Positions 26,795 through 35,576 of a stretch of DNA of 60,548 nt are shown here, in pieces. A model generated the notes under the pieces. It had not been told where the DNA came from and searched no databases. It saw nothing but the letters and a program-made list of their open reading frames with translations. The position numbers and the translations under genes were made by a program. How positions within the stretch are numbered: position 1 is the first letter of the stretch; each line of letters starts with the position of its first letter. Origin of the DNA: CAYTZH01 sp964442285 (GTDB lineage: Bacteria > Myxococcota_A > UBA9160 > JAFDET01); NCBI GenBank assembly GCA_964442285.1, contig CAYTZH010000032.1, positions 1 to 60,548 on the forward strand. The letters run 5' to 3'.

Positions 26795-28096
26795 GTGTCG
26801 CAGCGGATCCGGGCAGTCGGCATCGACTTCGGGACCACCAACAGCACCCTGGCGGTGGTGAGAGAGGAGAACGAGGCGCCGGAGCTGGCGCGCTTCGAGC
26901 GCGGCGAGCGCCGCTTCGAAGCCCTGCGCTCCGTGCTCTTCTTCCACCCCGACCGCCGGGACACGCGGGGGAAGCTCCTCGTGGAGGCCGGACCGGCCGC
27001 CATCGACGCCTACCTGGAGAGCGGCGGCGACGGCCGCCTCGTCCAGTCCACCAAGTCCTTCGTGGCCAGCCGGCTCTTCCTCTCCACCAACGTCTACGGG
27101 ACGGTGCTCTCGATCGAGACCCTGGTCGCCTACATCCTGCAGGAGCTGCGGCGTGTGGGCGAGGCGCGCTTCGGCCCGCTGGGTCGCCGCGCGGTGGTGG
27201 GGCGTCCCGTGCGCTTCGCCAACGCCAAGGGTCCCGCCGACGAGGACCTGGCCCTGCGCCGGCTGCGCAGCGCCTTCGCCCAGGCGGGCTTCCACGAGAT
27301 CGAGTTCGCCTACGAGCCGGTGGGCGCCGCGCTGCACTACGAGCAGGAGCTCGACCGGGACGCCCTGGTGCTCATCGCCGACTTCGGTGGCGGCACCAGC
27401 GACTTCAGCCTGGTGCGGGTGGGTCCGGAGCGCCGGGGCGGCCCGCGCGCCGACGACATCCTCGGCAACGACGGCGTGGCCCTGGCGGGCGACGCTTTCG
27501 ACGGCAAGCTGGTGCGCCACCTGCTCGCCTCGCGCCTGGGCCGCGGCGCCTCGTTCAGGAGCGCCTTCGGCAACGTCCTGCCCGTCCCGACCTGGCTCTA
27601 CGCCCACCTGGAGCGCTGGAACCACGTCTCCTTCCTGCGCCAGCGCAAGACCCTGGCCCTGCTCCACGACCTGTGTCGCGAGGCCCTGAGCCCCGAGCCC
27701 CTGGAGGCCCTCCGCTACCTGGTGGAGCACGACCTGGGCTTCCCGCTCCACCGGGCCGTGGAGGCGGCCAAGCTCGCCCTCTCGAGCGAGCCGGCGACGC
27801 GCTTCCGCTTCGACGCGCTGCCCGTGCCGATCGACGCGCCGGTGACGCGCGCCGAGTTCGAGGGCTGGATCGGCGAGGAGCTCGCGGCCATGGAGGCCTG
27901 CGTGGACCGCCTGCTGGCACGCTGCGACGTGGCGGCCGACACGGTGGACCGGGTCTTCCTCACCGGCGGGACCTCGCTCGTCCCCGCGGTGCGCCGCATC
28001 TTCGGGTCGCGCTTCGGCGAGGCCAAGCTCCACGCCGGCAACGAGTTCACGTCGGTCGCTCGTGGCCTCGCGCTGGCGGCGGTCGGGGACGACTGA
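26795..28096 (+). CDS. Hsp70-like ATPase lacking the substrate-binding domain (YegD-like)
   Basis: Protein of 433 residues. The actin-like ATPase core has the phosphate-1 loop GIDFGTTNSTLAVV, phosphate-2 IADFGGGTSDFSLV and the adenosine motif VFLTGGTSLVPAVRRIF. It ends right after the nucleotide-binding domain, so the peptide-binding and lid domains of DnaK are missing, as in YegD. Role unknown. GTG 26795 has GGGGGGAG upstream. Monocistronic, as far as can be seen. Confidence 0.88.
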   Translation: MSQRIRAVGIDFGTTNSTLAVVREENEAPELARFERGERRFEALRSVLFFHPDRRDTRGKLLVEAGPAAIDAYLESGGDGRLVQSTKSFVASRLFLSTNVYGTVLSIETLVAYILQELRRVGEARFGPLGRRAVVGRPVRFANAKGPADEDLALRRLRSAFAQAGFHEIEFAYEPVGAALHYEQELDRDALVLIADFGGGTSDFSLVRVGPERRGGPRADDILGNDGVALAGDAFDGKLVRHLLASRLGRGASFRSAFGNVLPVPTWLYAHLERWNHVSFLRQRKTLALLHDLCREALSPEPLEALRYLVEHDLGFPLHRAVEAAKLALSSEPATRFRFDALPVPIDAPVTRAEFEGWIGEELAAMEACVDRLLARCDVAADTVDRVFLTGGTSLVPAVRRIFGSRFGEAKLHAGNEFTSVARGLALAAVGDD

Positions 28097-28135
28097 GAGC
28101 GCGGAGTCCGGGGCGCGGGCGGGCGGGTGTCCCGG

Positions 28136-28387
28136 TCAGCCGTCTTCCGAGAGCTCATCGAGCCACCGTTCTACCTGTTCCGGGCAATCGAGTGACTCTG
28201 GAAGAGGCGAGCCGATGGGTGCGGCCTTCAGGAAGAACATCGGTGCGGGCCGGGGTACGTTGGACCAGACGGAACCTTCGTCAAGCCTGAACTCGTGCCG
28301 AGGTGGGGACCGGAAGGAGTAGGCGAGCAGGCCGACGGCCCCAACCGCGAACGCCCAGGCAACGACCCTGCGGAGACGTGGCTGCAG
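28136..28387 (-). CDS. Possible small membrane protein without a canonical start codon
   Basis: The minus strand from 28396 to 28136 is open and reads like protein: a transmembrane helix (RRVVAWAFAVGAVGLLAYSF), then a polar acidic tail ending RWLDELSEDG. An in-frame TAG lies at 28399-28397 and no ATG, GTG or TTG lies before the helix; CTG 28387 is the only near-cognate option and gives about 83 residues. Codon use is softer than in neighbours. It may be a real small gene, a decayed gene, or chance. Confidence 0.35.
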   Translation of the reverse strand: MQPRLRRVVAWAFAVGAVGLLAYSFRSPPRHEFRLDEGSVWSNVPRPAPMFFLKAAPIGSPLPESLDCPEQVERWLDELSEDG

Positions 28388-28637
28388 CGTCCGAGTCTAG
28401 CGGGCAGGGGTTTCGTGGACCGACCGGAGTCGGGGCCGGGGGTGGGTCCCGGGATGCGCAGGGGAGCCCTGGCAGGGCCTGCGGGATGCGAGAGCGTCTC
28501 GACACCCGAGGCCTGGCGATGCGGATCCGAAGAGGCAACCGGATCCAGGGGGTGCCAGCGCCGAGCGCGAGGCGCCCCGGAGCAGCCCGGGACCCACACC
28601 CGGCCCTGGCTCGGGAGCGCGCCCCCGAAGAGAACCC
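28388..28637. other. Intergenic stretch, no gene supported
   Basis: Open frames here on both strands lack family features and host-like codon use. I see no hairpin with a U-tract, no riboswitch and no repeat. Confidence 0.5.
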
Positions 28638-29237
28638 CTACTCGACGCCGTCGGGGTTGCTCCCGCGCCGCCCCTGGAACCAGCTCCCGTCGCCGTCCCG
28701 GGTGAGCGTCACCAGTCCGCCGAGCTCGGGGGCGTCTCCCAGGTCCTCGCCGGTCAGCTTGTGGGCGATGGAGCGGATCACACCGCGGTGCGTCACGACG
28801 AGCGCCGAACGGACGCCGTCGGCCATCAGACGCGCGAGCCCGCGGCCCACACGCTCCCGGAAGCTCGCGCGGGACTCGCCGCTCGGGTACTCGAAGCTCT
28901 CGGCCCCGTTCTGCCAGTCCTGATAGAGGATCGGATCGGCGCGCTCGATCTCCTCCTTGGTGAGGCCCTCCCAGCGACCGAAGTGGACCTCCCGGAAGTC
29001 GGGATCGAGCCGGATCGGCTGACCCCTGGCCGCGATCCAGGCGGACTGCCAGGCCCGGCGGAGGGGGCTGGCGACGATCACACCGAACTGCTCCGCCCCC
29101 AGGCGGCCGGCCACCTTCCGCATCTGCTCGCGTCCGGTCGGATCCAGGCCCACGTCCGTGCTGCCGTGGAAGCGGATGCTCGACTGGCCCTCGGTCTCTC
29201 CGTGGCGGACCATGACGATCCGGCGCAGGGACGACAT
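28638..29237 (-). CDS. Histidine phosphatase (phosphoglycerate-mutase-like)
   Basis: Protein of 199 residues of the branch-1 histidine phosphatase family. The phosphohistidine motif is VRHGET near residue 11, and a second catalytic histidine lies in VVTHRGVIR. FREVHFGRWEG resembles cobalamin-pathway and SixA-like members. Substrate unknown; alpha-ribazole phosphatase or a general phosphomutase are options. AAGGAGGAGC precedes the ATG at 29237. Confidence 0.88.
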   Translation of the reverse strand: MSSLRRIVMVRHGETEGQSSIRFHGSTDVGLDPTGREQMRKVAGRLGAEQFGVIVASPLRRAWQSAWIAARGQPIRLDPDFREVHFGRWEGLTKEEIERADPILYQDWQNGAESFEYPSGESRASFRERVGRGLARLMADGVRSALVVTHRGVIRSIAHKLTGEDLGDAPELGGLVTLTRDGDGSWFQGRRGSNPDGVE

Positions 29238-29352
29238 GCGCTCCTCCTTGCCCGTTCTCGAGGCGCGCGGAGGATCGGGGACGAAGCCTCTCCCGTCAAT
29301 TCCTGGGCCTCGGGCTCCGCTGCTAGACTGCGCACCTTGGGGGGGGGAATCG

Positions 29353-30795
29353 ATGACGCGCACCGCGTGGTCGCTGCTGGTGATCTTCGCGCTGGCCGGG
29401 CTGGCCGCCGGGGCCGTTCTCCTGCGCGGGGAAGGCCGGGCGCCGGAGATCGAGGCGCCCCGGGAGCTGGCCCTGGGTCGCGGCTCCCACGCGATCGAGC
29501 TGGCGCTGCAGGACGCCGGGTCCGGGCTCCGCCGGGTGGAGGTCACCCTCGCCCACGCCGATGGCCAGGCCGAGCTGCTCGCCCGGGACTTCCCGGGCAG
29601 CCTGCTGCTGGGGGGCGGCCCGGCCTTCGAGCGGGTCACCGTGACGGTGGACCCGGAGGCGCTGGGTCTCCGCGACGGCGACGCCTTCCTGCGCATCGCG
29701 GTCCGCGACTGGTCCTGGCGGGGCGCCCTCGCCGGCAATCGGGCCGAGGCGGAGCGATCGATCACGGTGGACCTCTCCCCGCCGCGCATCTCCGTCGAGA
29801 CCGGCCTCACCTACGTCCGGCGCGGCGGCTCGGGGGTCGTCCTCTACCGGGTGGACGAGGCCACCGGCCGCGACGGCGTCCAGGTGGGCGACGCCTTCTT
29901 CCGCGGTGTCTCCTGGCCCGGTCCGCGGAGCGACTGCCGTCCGCTCCGGGGGCCGGCGGGCGGCTCCGAGTGCCGCGCCGCGATCTTCGCCGTGCCGATC
30001 GACGCGCCGCCCGCCCCGCCCATCCGCGTCGTGGCCGAGGACCGCTCCGGCAATCGCCAGGAGGCGCGCTGGGCCACCCGGCTCCAGGAGCGGAGGCAGG
30101 CCGAGACCGACATCCGCCTCTCCCGCGGCTTTCTCGAGGGCAAGATCGCCTACCTGGCCCGGGCCTGGAACCTCGACGACGGGGACCTGGAGGCGGCCTT
30201 CGTCCAGATCAACGAGGCCCGGCGCGGCGAGGACGAGCGCCGCATCCGCGAGCTGATCCGCGCCAGCGCCCGCGAGCCCCTGTGGCAGGGCGCCTTCGAG
30301 CAGATGGCCAACTCCCGGGTCACGAGCCTCTTCGCCGAGAAGCGCCGCTACGTCCTCGACGGCCGGGCCGTCTCCCGCGCCACCCACTACGGCTACGACC
30401 TGGCCTCCACCGCTCAGGCGCCCGTCACTGCCTCGAACGCGGGACGGGTGCTCTTCGCGGGAGAGCTCGGCATCTACGGCGACACCGTCCTGCTCGACCA
30501 CGGCATGGGCGTCGTGACCCTCTACGGTCATCTCTCGCGCATCGAGGTCGAGCGGGGCGACGAGGTGGGCAAGGGCACCGTCCTGGGTCGCTCCGGAGCC
30601 ACCGGCCTGGCCGGCGGCGACCACCTGCACTTCGCGGTGCTGGTCGGCGACACCTACGTGGACCCGCTCGAGTGGTGGGACCCGAAGTTCGTCTCCGAGC
30701 GGGTGACGGCCCGTCTGCGCGGCGCCGCGCGCCCCGGCTCCGCGGACGCCGAGCCCGGGCCTTCGTTCGGGGCGGAGGTGACGCCGTCGCCGTGA
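29353..30795 (+). CDS. M23-family peptidoglycan endopeptidase, membrane-anchored
   Basis: Protein of 480 residues. An N-terminal membrane anchor (WSLLVIFALAGLAAGAVLL) leads to beta-rich Ig-like regions and a helical linker, then a LytM/M23 domain with His345 and Asp349 (THYGYDLA) and HLHF (His424, His426). It should cut cell-wall cross-links in the periplasm or regulate amidases. A TAGACT hexamer at 29324-29329 and a G-rich ribosome site precede ATG 29353. It overlaps sfsA by GTGA. Confidence 0.9.
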   Translation: MTRTAWSLLVIFALAGLAAGAVLLRGEGRAPEIEAPRELALGRGSHAIELALQDAGSGLRRVEVTLAHADGQAELLARDFPGSLLLGGGPAFERVTVTVDPEALGLRDGDAFLRIAVRDWSWRGALAGNRAEAERSITVDLSPPRISVETGLTYVRRGGSGVVLYRVDEATGRDGVQVGDAFFRGVSWPGPRSDCRPLRGPAGGSECRAAIFAVPIDAPPAPPIRVVAEDRSGNRQEARWATRLQERRQAETDIRLSRGFLEGKIAYLARAWNLDDGDLEAAFVQINEARRGEDERRIRELIRASAREPLWQGAFEQMANSRVTSLFAEKRRYVLDGRAVSRATHYGYDLASTAQAPVTASNAGRVLFAGELGIYGDTVLLDHGMGVVTLYGHLSRIEVERGDEVGKGTVLGRSGATGLAGGDHLHFAVLVGDTYVDPLEWWDPKFVSERVTARLRGAARPGSADAEPGPSFGAEVTPSP

Positions 30796-31493
30796 GCGTC
30801 CCCCTGCGGGCCGAGCTTCCGGGCCGGCTCGTGCGCCGCTACAAGCGCTTCCTCGCCGACGTCGACACCGAGGACGGACGGCGCCTCACGGTGCACTGCC
30901 CGAACCCGGGTGCCATGACGGGCTGCGACACACCCGGGGCGGAGGTGCGCCTCTCGGCCTCCGACGATCCGCGCCGCAAGCTGCGCCACACCCTCGAGAT
31001 GATCCGCGTGGGTCGCACCTGGGTGGGCCTCCACACCGCGCGCGCCAACGCCCTGGTGGCCGCCGGCCTCGCGGCCGGCGCCCTGGAGGCCTTCCGCGGC
31101 CTTCCCGAGGTGCGTCGCGAGGTGGGGGCCGGCCCGGGCTCGCGGCTGGACTTCCGGCTCGCCGGCGGACGCCGCAAGCCGGTCTGGCTCGAGGTGAAGA
31201 GCGTGACCCTGGCGGAGGGCCGCACGGCGCGCTTTCCCGATGCCGTCACGGCGCGCGGCCGGCGCCACATGGAGACCCTGGCCCGCCTGCGCGCCGAAGG
31301 GGCCCGGGCCGCCGTGCTCTTCGTCGTGCAGCGGGGCGACTGCGACCACGTGGAGCCGGCGGACGACGTCGACCCCGCTTACGGCGAGGCCCTGCGCCGC
31401 GCCGCCCGCGCCGGGGTCGAGGTCCACGCCGTCCGCGCCCGGGTGTCGCCCCGGGCCCTGCGCCTGGACGGACCGATCCCGGTGTGGCTGTGA
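30792..31493 (+). CDS. sfsA: SfsA-family nuclease-like protein
   Basis: Protein of 233 residues. It shows the SfsA pattern: an N-terminal OB-like segment (RRYKRFLADV), CPNPGAMTG, then the nuclease-like core SRLDFRL, WLEVKSVTL and FPDAVTARGRRHMETL. SfsA was first named for effects on sugar fermentation and has been linked to DNA/RNA nuclease activity. GTG 30792 overlaps the upstream stop; mutY starts within its last codons. Confidence 0.93.
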   Translation: MSVPLRAELPGRLVRRYKRFLADVDTEDGRRLTVHCPNPGAMTGCDTPGAEVRLSASDDPRRKLRHTLEMIRVGRTWVGLHTARANALVAAGLAAGALEAFRGLPEVRREVGAGPGSRLDFRLAGGRRKPVWLEVKSVTLAEGRTARFPDAVTARGRRHMETLARLRAEGARAAVLFVVQRGDCDHVEPADDVDPAYGEALRRAARAGVEVHAVRARVSPRALRLDGPIPVWL

Positions 31494-32557
31494 GCGACGT
31501 CGCGCCGCTCCGCCGGGCCCTGCTCGCCTGGTACGACCGGGCCCGGCGCGACCTCCCCTGGCGCCGAACGCAAGACCCCTACGCCATCTGGATCTCCGAG
31601 GCGATGCTGCAGCAGACCCGGGTCGAGACGGTGATCCCCTACTGGGAGCGCTTTCTCGCGCGCTTCCCGGACGTGGGCAGCCTGGCCGGCGCCGACCTCG
31701 ACGACGTGCTCGGCGTCTGGCAGGGCCTCGGCTACTACTCCCGCGCCCGCAATCTGCACCGCGCCGCCGGGGTCGTCATGGAGGAGCACGGCGGGCGGCT
31801 CCCCGACGACGCCGAGGGACTGCGCTCGCTCCCCGGCGTCGGCCGCTACACCGCCGGCGCCGTGGCCTCGATCGCCTTCGATCGCCCCGAGCCGGTCCTC
31901 GACGGCAACGTGGCCCGCGTGCTGGCGCGCCTCCTCGAGATCCGGGAGGACGTGAAGCGCACCGCGGTGGCGACCCGCCTGTGGGAGATGGCCGCGCACC
32001 TGGTCGACGGTCCCCGGCCGGGAGACCTGAACCAGGCGCTCATGGAGCTCGGCGCCACCCTCTGCACGCCGCGCAGCCCGCGCTGCGGCGCCTGCCCCGT
32101 GTCGGCGCGCTGCGCCGCGCGCGCGAGCGGCGACCCGGAGGCGATCCCCGCCAGGTCGCCGAAGCGGCCCGTGCCCCGGATCCACGCCGCCTGCGCTCTG
32201 GTCGCGCGCCGGGGGCGGCTGCTGGCCGTGAGGCGCCCGCCCGAAGGGCTGATGGGCGGGCTCTGGGAGCTGCCCGGCGGCGACCTCGAGGCCGCGGAGA
32301 CCCGCCGGCCGGCCCGCGCGCTCTCGCGGCTGCTCGGGGAACGGGTCGGACTGCGGGTCGCCGGTCTGCGCAAGCGGGGACAGGTGGAGCACGTCTTCAC
32401 CCACCGTCGCCTGCTCCTTCACGTCTACCGCGCCGCCGAGGTGGAGGGTCGGGTGCGCCTGCGCGGCCCCGACGCCCACCGCTGGGTGTCTCGTGAGGGA
32501 CTCGCGCAGCTCCCCCAGTCCGTGCTCATGCGCAAGGCCCTCGAGGTGGCGCTCTAG
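31490..32557 (+). CDS. mutY: A/G-specific adenine DNA glycosylase
   Basis: Protein of 355 residues that removes adenine paired with 8-oxoguanine. The catalytic Glu37 (SEAMLQQT), helix-hairpin-helix LPGVGRYTAGA, the Asp of LDGNVARVL and the 4Fe-4S ligands Cys192, Cys199, Cys202 and Cys208 (spacing 6-2-5) are all present. The C-terminal NUDIX-like domain reads 8-oxoG. I prefer GTG 31490, which overlaps the sfsA stop as GTGA, to GTG 31484. Confidence 0.95.
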   Translation: MSDVAPLRRALLAWYDRARRDLPWRRTQDPYAIWISEAMLQQTRVETVIPYWERFLARFPDVGSLAGADLDDVLGVWQGLGYYSRARNLHRAAGVVMEEHGGRLPDDAEGLRSLPGVGRYTAGAVASIAFDRPEPVLDGNVARVLARLLEIREDVKRTAVATRLWEMAAHLVDGPRPGDLNQALMELGATLCTPRSPRCGACPVSARCAARASGDPEAIPARSPKRPVPRIHAACALVARRGRLLAVRRPPEGLMGGLWELPGGDLEAAETRRPARALSRLLGERVGLRVAGLRKRGQVEHVFTHRRLLLHVYRAAEVEGRVRLRGPDAHRWVSREGLAQLPQSVLMRKALEVAL

Positions 32558-32670
32558 CCGGGCGACTCCGAGGCGGGCTCGGCGGAGACCAGCTCCTCCA
32601 CGCGGTAGCCGACCCGCCGCTGCCGCCCCCGCTGGGCCCTCAGCCACCCGCCCCTCGCCCGGTCCGACAT
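32554..32670 (-). CDS. Possible 38-residue basic protein convergent with mutY
   Basis: Short frame beginning MSDRARGGWLRAQRG and ending SAEPASESPG. GGAGAG lies about 6 nt before its ATG (32670), and its stop uses the same CTAG (32554-32557) as mutY, as occurs between the amidotransferase gene and proS. No family recognised. Codon use is compatible with the host. Could be chance. Confidence 0.35.
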   Translation of the reverse strand: MSDRARGGWLRAQRGRQRRVGYRVEELVSAEPASESPG

Positions 32671-32684
32671 GGCACTCTCCGCAG

Positions 32685-33206
32685 ATGCCCGGACGCGACG
32701 ACGAGGACCGCGACGCCTTCGCCGAGGCCATGCGCGGCGTAAAGCCCCTCCCGGACGGACCGCACCGCGCGCCGGATGCGCGCGGCCCGCGCCCCAGGGC
32801 GCCCGATCCGGAGGCGCGCGGACCGCGCCACGCGCTCCAAGTGCTGGCGTCGGGCGAGCGGCTGGAGGGCCTCGCCCGCGGCGTCGACCGGGCCCATCTG
32901 CGGCGACTCGCCGCGGGCGAGCCGCGGCCCGGGCGGCGGGTCGACCTCCACGGCCTCGAGGCAACCGGGGCGCGTCTCGCCCTGCGCGCCGCCCTGGCCG
33001 GCGCCTGGTCCGACGCGGAGCGCTGCGTGCTGGTGGTCCATGGTCGGGGCCGCCACTCGGAGGCGGAGCCCATCCTCAAGGCCAGCCTGGCCGACTGGCT
33101 GGCCGAGCCGCCCTGGGTCGACCGGGTGATGGCCTGGCACTCGGCGCAGCCCCGGGACGGCGGCCCCGGCGCCACCTACGTGCTGCTGCGGCGGAACCGA
33201 TCCTGA
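32685..33206 (+). CDS. Smr-domain protein (putative nicking endonuclease)
   Basis: Protein of 173 residues. A disordered, charged N-terminal half is followed by a Smr domain with VDLHGLEATGA (about 91-101), VVHGRGRHSE and the closing YVLLRR strand. Smr domains are nucleases acting on DNA or RNA; E. coli SmrA and SmrB share this layout, SmrB cutting mRNA at stalled ribosomes. The start at ATG 32685 is the first that precedes the conserved acidic N-terminal pattern. Confidence 0.9.
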   Translation: MPGRDDEDRDAFAEAMRGVKPLPDGPHRAPDARGPRPRAPDPEARGPRHALQVLASGERLEGLARGVDRAHLRRLAAGEPRPGRRVDLHGLEATGARLALRAALAGAWSDAERCVLVVHGRGRHSEAEPILKASLADWLAEPPWVDRVMAWHSAQPRDGGPGATYVLLRRNRS

Positions 33207-33233
33207 CGGGCGCCTGGGCTATCGTCGCGAGCC

Positions 33234-34319
33234 ATGGGCAGCACGTTCGGCCACAGCTTCCGACTCACCACCTTCGGCGAGTCCCACGGCGGCGCGGTCG
33301 GCGTGATCGTGGACGGCTGCCCGCCCCGGCTCCCGCTCGCGCTCGAGGAGATCCAGCGCGACCTCGACCGGCGCCGGCCCGGCCAGAGCCGCCTCACGAC
33401 GCCGCGCCAGGAGGCGGACCGGGCCGAGCTCCTCTCGGGCGTCTTCGAGGGCGTGACCCTGGGGACGCCGATCGGCATCGCGGTGCGCAACAAGGACGCC
33501 CGTCCCAGCGCCTACGAGCCCATGAAGAACGTCTACCGGCCGTCCCACGCCGACTTCACCTACGACGCCAAGTACGGCGTGCGCAACTGGCAGGGCGGGG
33601 GGCGCGCCAGCGCCCGGGAGACCATCGGCCGCGTCGCCGCCGGCGCCGTGGCGCGCAAGCTGCTCGCCCACGCGGCGGGGGTAGAGGTGCTGGCCTGGGT
33701 GAGCCGGATCCACGGGCTCGAGGCCAAGGTGGATCCGGCCGCGGTCGGCCTGGAGGCCGTCGAGGCGAATCCCGTGCGCTGCCCGGATCCCGAGGCCGCC
33801 GAGCAGATGAGCCGCGCCGTCGACGAGGCTCGCGAGCGGGGCGACTCCCTGGGCGGGGTGGTGGAGTGCGTGGCCCGGGGCGTGCCCGCGGGCCTGGGCG
33901 AGCCGGTCTTCGACAAGCTCGAGGCGGACCTGGCCCGCGGCGTGATGTCGCTGCCGGCCTCGAAGGGCTTCGAGATCGGCAGCGGCTTCGCCGGCACGCG
34001 CATGACCGGAATCGAGCACAACGACCCCTTCGTGCCCGGCGAGGACGGTCGCCCCCGGACGACCGCCAACCGCTCCGGCGGCGTCCAGGGCGGGATCTCC
34101 AACGGGGAGCCGATCCTGATCCGTGTCGGCTTCAAGCCCACGGCCACGATCCGCCAGGCCCAGCAGACCGTGGACAGCGAGGGCCGGGCCGTGACCCTCG
34201 AGGCCCAGGGCCGCCACGACCCCTGCGTGCTGCCCCGGGCGGTCCCCATGGTGGAGGCCATGGTCTGCCTTGTGCTGGCGGACCACTTCCTGCGCCAGCG
34301 CGCCGTCGACGTCCTCTAG
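33234..34319 (+). CDS. aroC: Chorismate synthase
   Basis: Protein of 361 residues catalysing the last step of the shikimate pathway, using reduced FMN. Signatures include GESHGGAVGVIVDGCPP, RRRPGQSRLTTPR, the YRPSHADFTYDAKYG segment and GRASARETIGRVAAGA. Length is typical. TATCGT (33220-33225) lies 8 nt before ATG 33234. The flavin reductase partner is not next door. Confidence 0.97.
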   Translation: MGSTFGHSFRLTTFGESHGGAVGVIVDGCPPRLPLALEEIQRDLDRRRPGQSRLTTPRQEADRAELLSGVFEGVTLGTPIGIAVRNKDARPSAYEPMKNVYRPSHADFTYDAKYGVRNWQGGGRASARETIGRVAAGAVARKLLAHAAGVEVLAWVSRIHGLEAKVDPAAVGLEAVEANPVRCPDPEAAEQMSRAVDEARERGDSLGGVVECVARGVPAGLGEPVFDKLEADLARGVMSLPASKGFEIGSGFAGTRMTGIEHNDPFVPGEDGRPRTTANRSGGVQGGISNGEPILIRVGFKPTATIRQAQQTVDSEGRAVTLEAQGRHDPCVLPRAVPMVEAMVCLVLADHFLRQRAVDVL

Positions 34320-34321
34320 CC

Positions 34322-34397
34322 AGCGCGGCTACAGGATCGCGAAGCCCGCCACGGCGGCGAGCGCGGCTACAGGATCGCGAAGCCCGCCACGGCGGCG
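34322..34397. repeat. 38-bp perfect tandem duplication at the 3' end of the small membrane gene
   Basis: 34322-34359 and 34360-34397 are identical. The unit encodes the last residues (AVAGFAIL) and the TAG of the gene at 34367-34744, so the genome keeps a second copy of that gene end just downstream. Confidence 0.96.
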
Positions 34398-34744
34398 AGC
34401 GCCGCCAGCAGGAAGGCCGCCAGGCCCAGCCAGCCGTGGGCGTCGAGGGCGCGGCTGCGGTGGCGCTCGATCCGACGGCCGAGCCCGGCGGTCGCCAGGA
34501 AGAGCGCGAGCGCCGCGGTGCCGAACAGCGCGTGGGCCGTGCCGAAGGCCGGCTCTCCCCGGAGCCACACCATCGAGAGGGGACCGCCGGCGAAGCCGAC
34601 GGCGACGAGCGCCACCGCGGGCTTCGCCATGCGCAGGTGGCCTCGGCGCAGGTCCGGGGGTCGCCGCTCCCGGCGCCGGCGGCTGGCGCGCAGGCGCAGA
34701 CCGCGGCGCAGGGCCAGGCCCGCCAGACCCAGGCCCACGAGCAT
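34367..34744 (-). CDS. Small membrane protein (DUF4079-like)
   Basis: Protein of at least 125 residues with three to four helices and a GRRIERHRSRALDAHGWLG loop before the last helix, resembling DUF4079 proteins. The coding signal (LPRWLIYVHPAW) continues upstream of the ATG at 34744 to the TAG that ends cinA in the same frame, but no standard start codon occurs there; CTG 34798 is possible. Function unknown. Confidence 0.7.
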   Translation of the reverse strand: MLVGLGLAGLALRRGLRLRASRRRRERRPPDLRRGHLRMAKPAVALVAVGFAGGPLSMVWLRGEPAFGTAHALFGTAALALFLATAGLGRRIERHRSRALDAHGWLGLAAFLLAALAAVAGFAIL

Positions 34745-34798
34745 CCAGGCCGGATGGACGTAGATCAGCCAGCGGGGCAGCTCGGCCGGCGCGTCCAG

Positions 34799-35524
34799 CT
34801 ACTCCACCTTGTGGATGGCATCCGGCTCGAGCCGGGCGAGGAGCGCGTCGAGGGCGTCCTGCAGGTAGCCCGCATCCCGGGACTCGAGGGTGAGGAGGAC
34901 GTGGAAGGCCTCCTCCCCGATACGCGGGTACGAGCCGAGCATGAGCTCGGGGTACTCGGCGAGCAGCGCGTTCAGCCGCTCCGCGATCTCGCTCTCGCGG
35001 CGCTTCACGTAGACCCGCTTCAAGAGGATCGGCACGCCGCGGAAGCGGCCCCGGATCGACTCGAACTTCTTGCGCAGCAGCTCGGGAATGCCCGGGAAGA
35101 CGTGCACGTTCTCGATGATCACCACCGGGAACCAGAGGTCGCCCACGTCCACCAGCGCCGCGCCCTTCGGGACCCGGGCCATCTTCAACTGACTGTCGTT
35201 CAGGCTGCCGTCGATGGCCCGGCGCAGGCGGCCGACGATGGTCGGGCTCTCCTCGATGGGCAGGGAGAACGCCTGGGCCACGCCCTCCATGGTGAGGTCG
35301 TCGTGGGTGGGGCCGATGCCGCCCGAGGTGAACACGAACTCGTAGCGCGCGCTGAGCGAACGCACCTCGTGGGCGATCACGTCGACCACGTCGGGGATCA
35401 CCACCACGCGGCCGACCTCGACACCGAGCGCACGCAGCTCCCGACACAGGTAGGGCGAGTTGGTGTCCACCACCTTGCCAGAGAGGATCTCGTTGCCGAT
35501 GACCAGGATGCCGGCGTCGGGCAT
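34799..35524 (-). CDS. MoaB/CinA N-terminal-like molybdopterin-binding domain protein
   Basis: Protein of 241 residues with the molybdopterin-binding fold: VIGNEILSGKVVDTNS at the N-terminus and FTSGGIGPTHDDLTMEGVA (about 66-84). It lacks the C-terminal nicotinamide-nucleotide amidase domain of full CinA, so it is CinA-N-like; similar stand-alone proteins hydrolyse ADP-ribose or FAD-type compounds. TACCCT (35536-35531, minus strand) lies 6 nt before the ATG. It is divergent from the ferredoxin. Confidence 0.87.
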   Translation of the reverse strand: MPDAGILVIGNEILSGKVVDTNSPYLCRELRALGVEVGRVVVIPDVVDVIAHEVRSLSARYEFVFTSGGIGPTHDDLTMEGVAQAFSLPIEESPTIVGRLRRAIDGSLNDSQLKMARVPKGAALVDVGDLWFPVVIIENVHVFPGIPELLRKKFESIRGRFRGVPILLKRVYVKRRESEIAERLNALLAEYPELMLGSYPRIGEEAFHVLLTLESRDAGYLQDALDALLARLEPDAIHKVE

Positions 35525-35576
35525 GGGCGGAGGGTACCTGAGGGCGCGAAACCGGGCGAATGGCTACGCTGCTCGA

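Noticed and set aside
28228..28599. Minus-strand open frame of 123 codons in the intergenic region after the Hsp70-like gene.
   Set aside because: The translation is low in hydrophobic core residues and proline/serine-rich, and a different frame in the same place reads more like protein.
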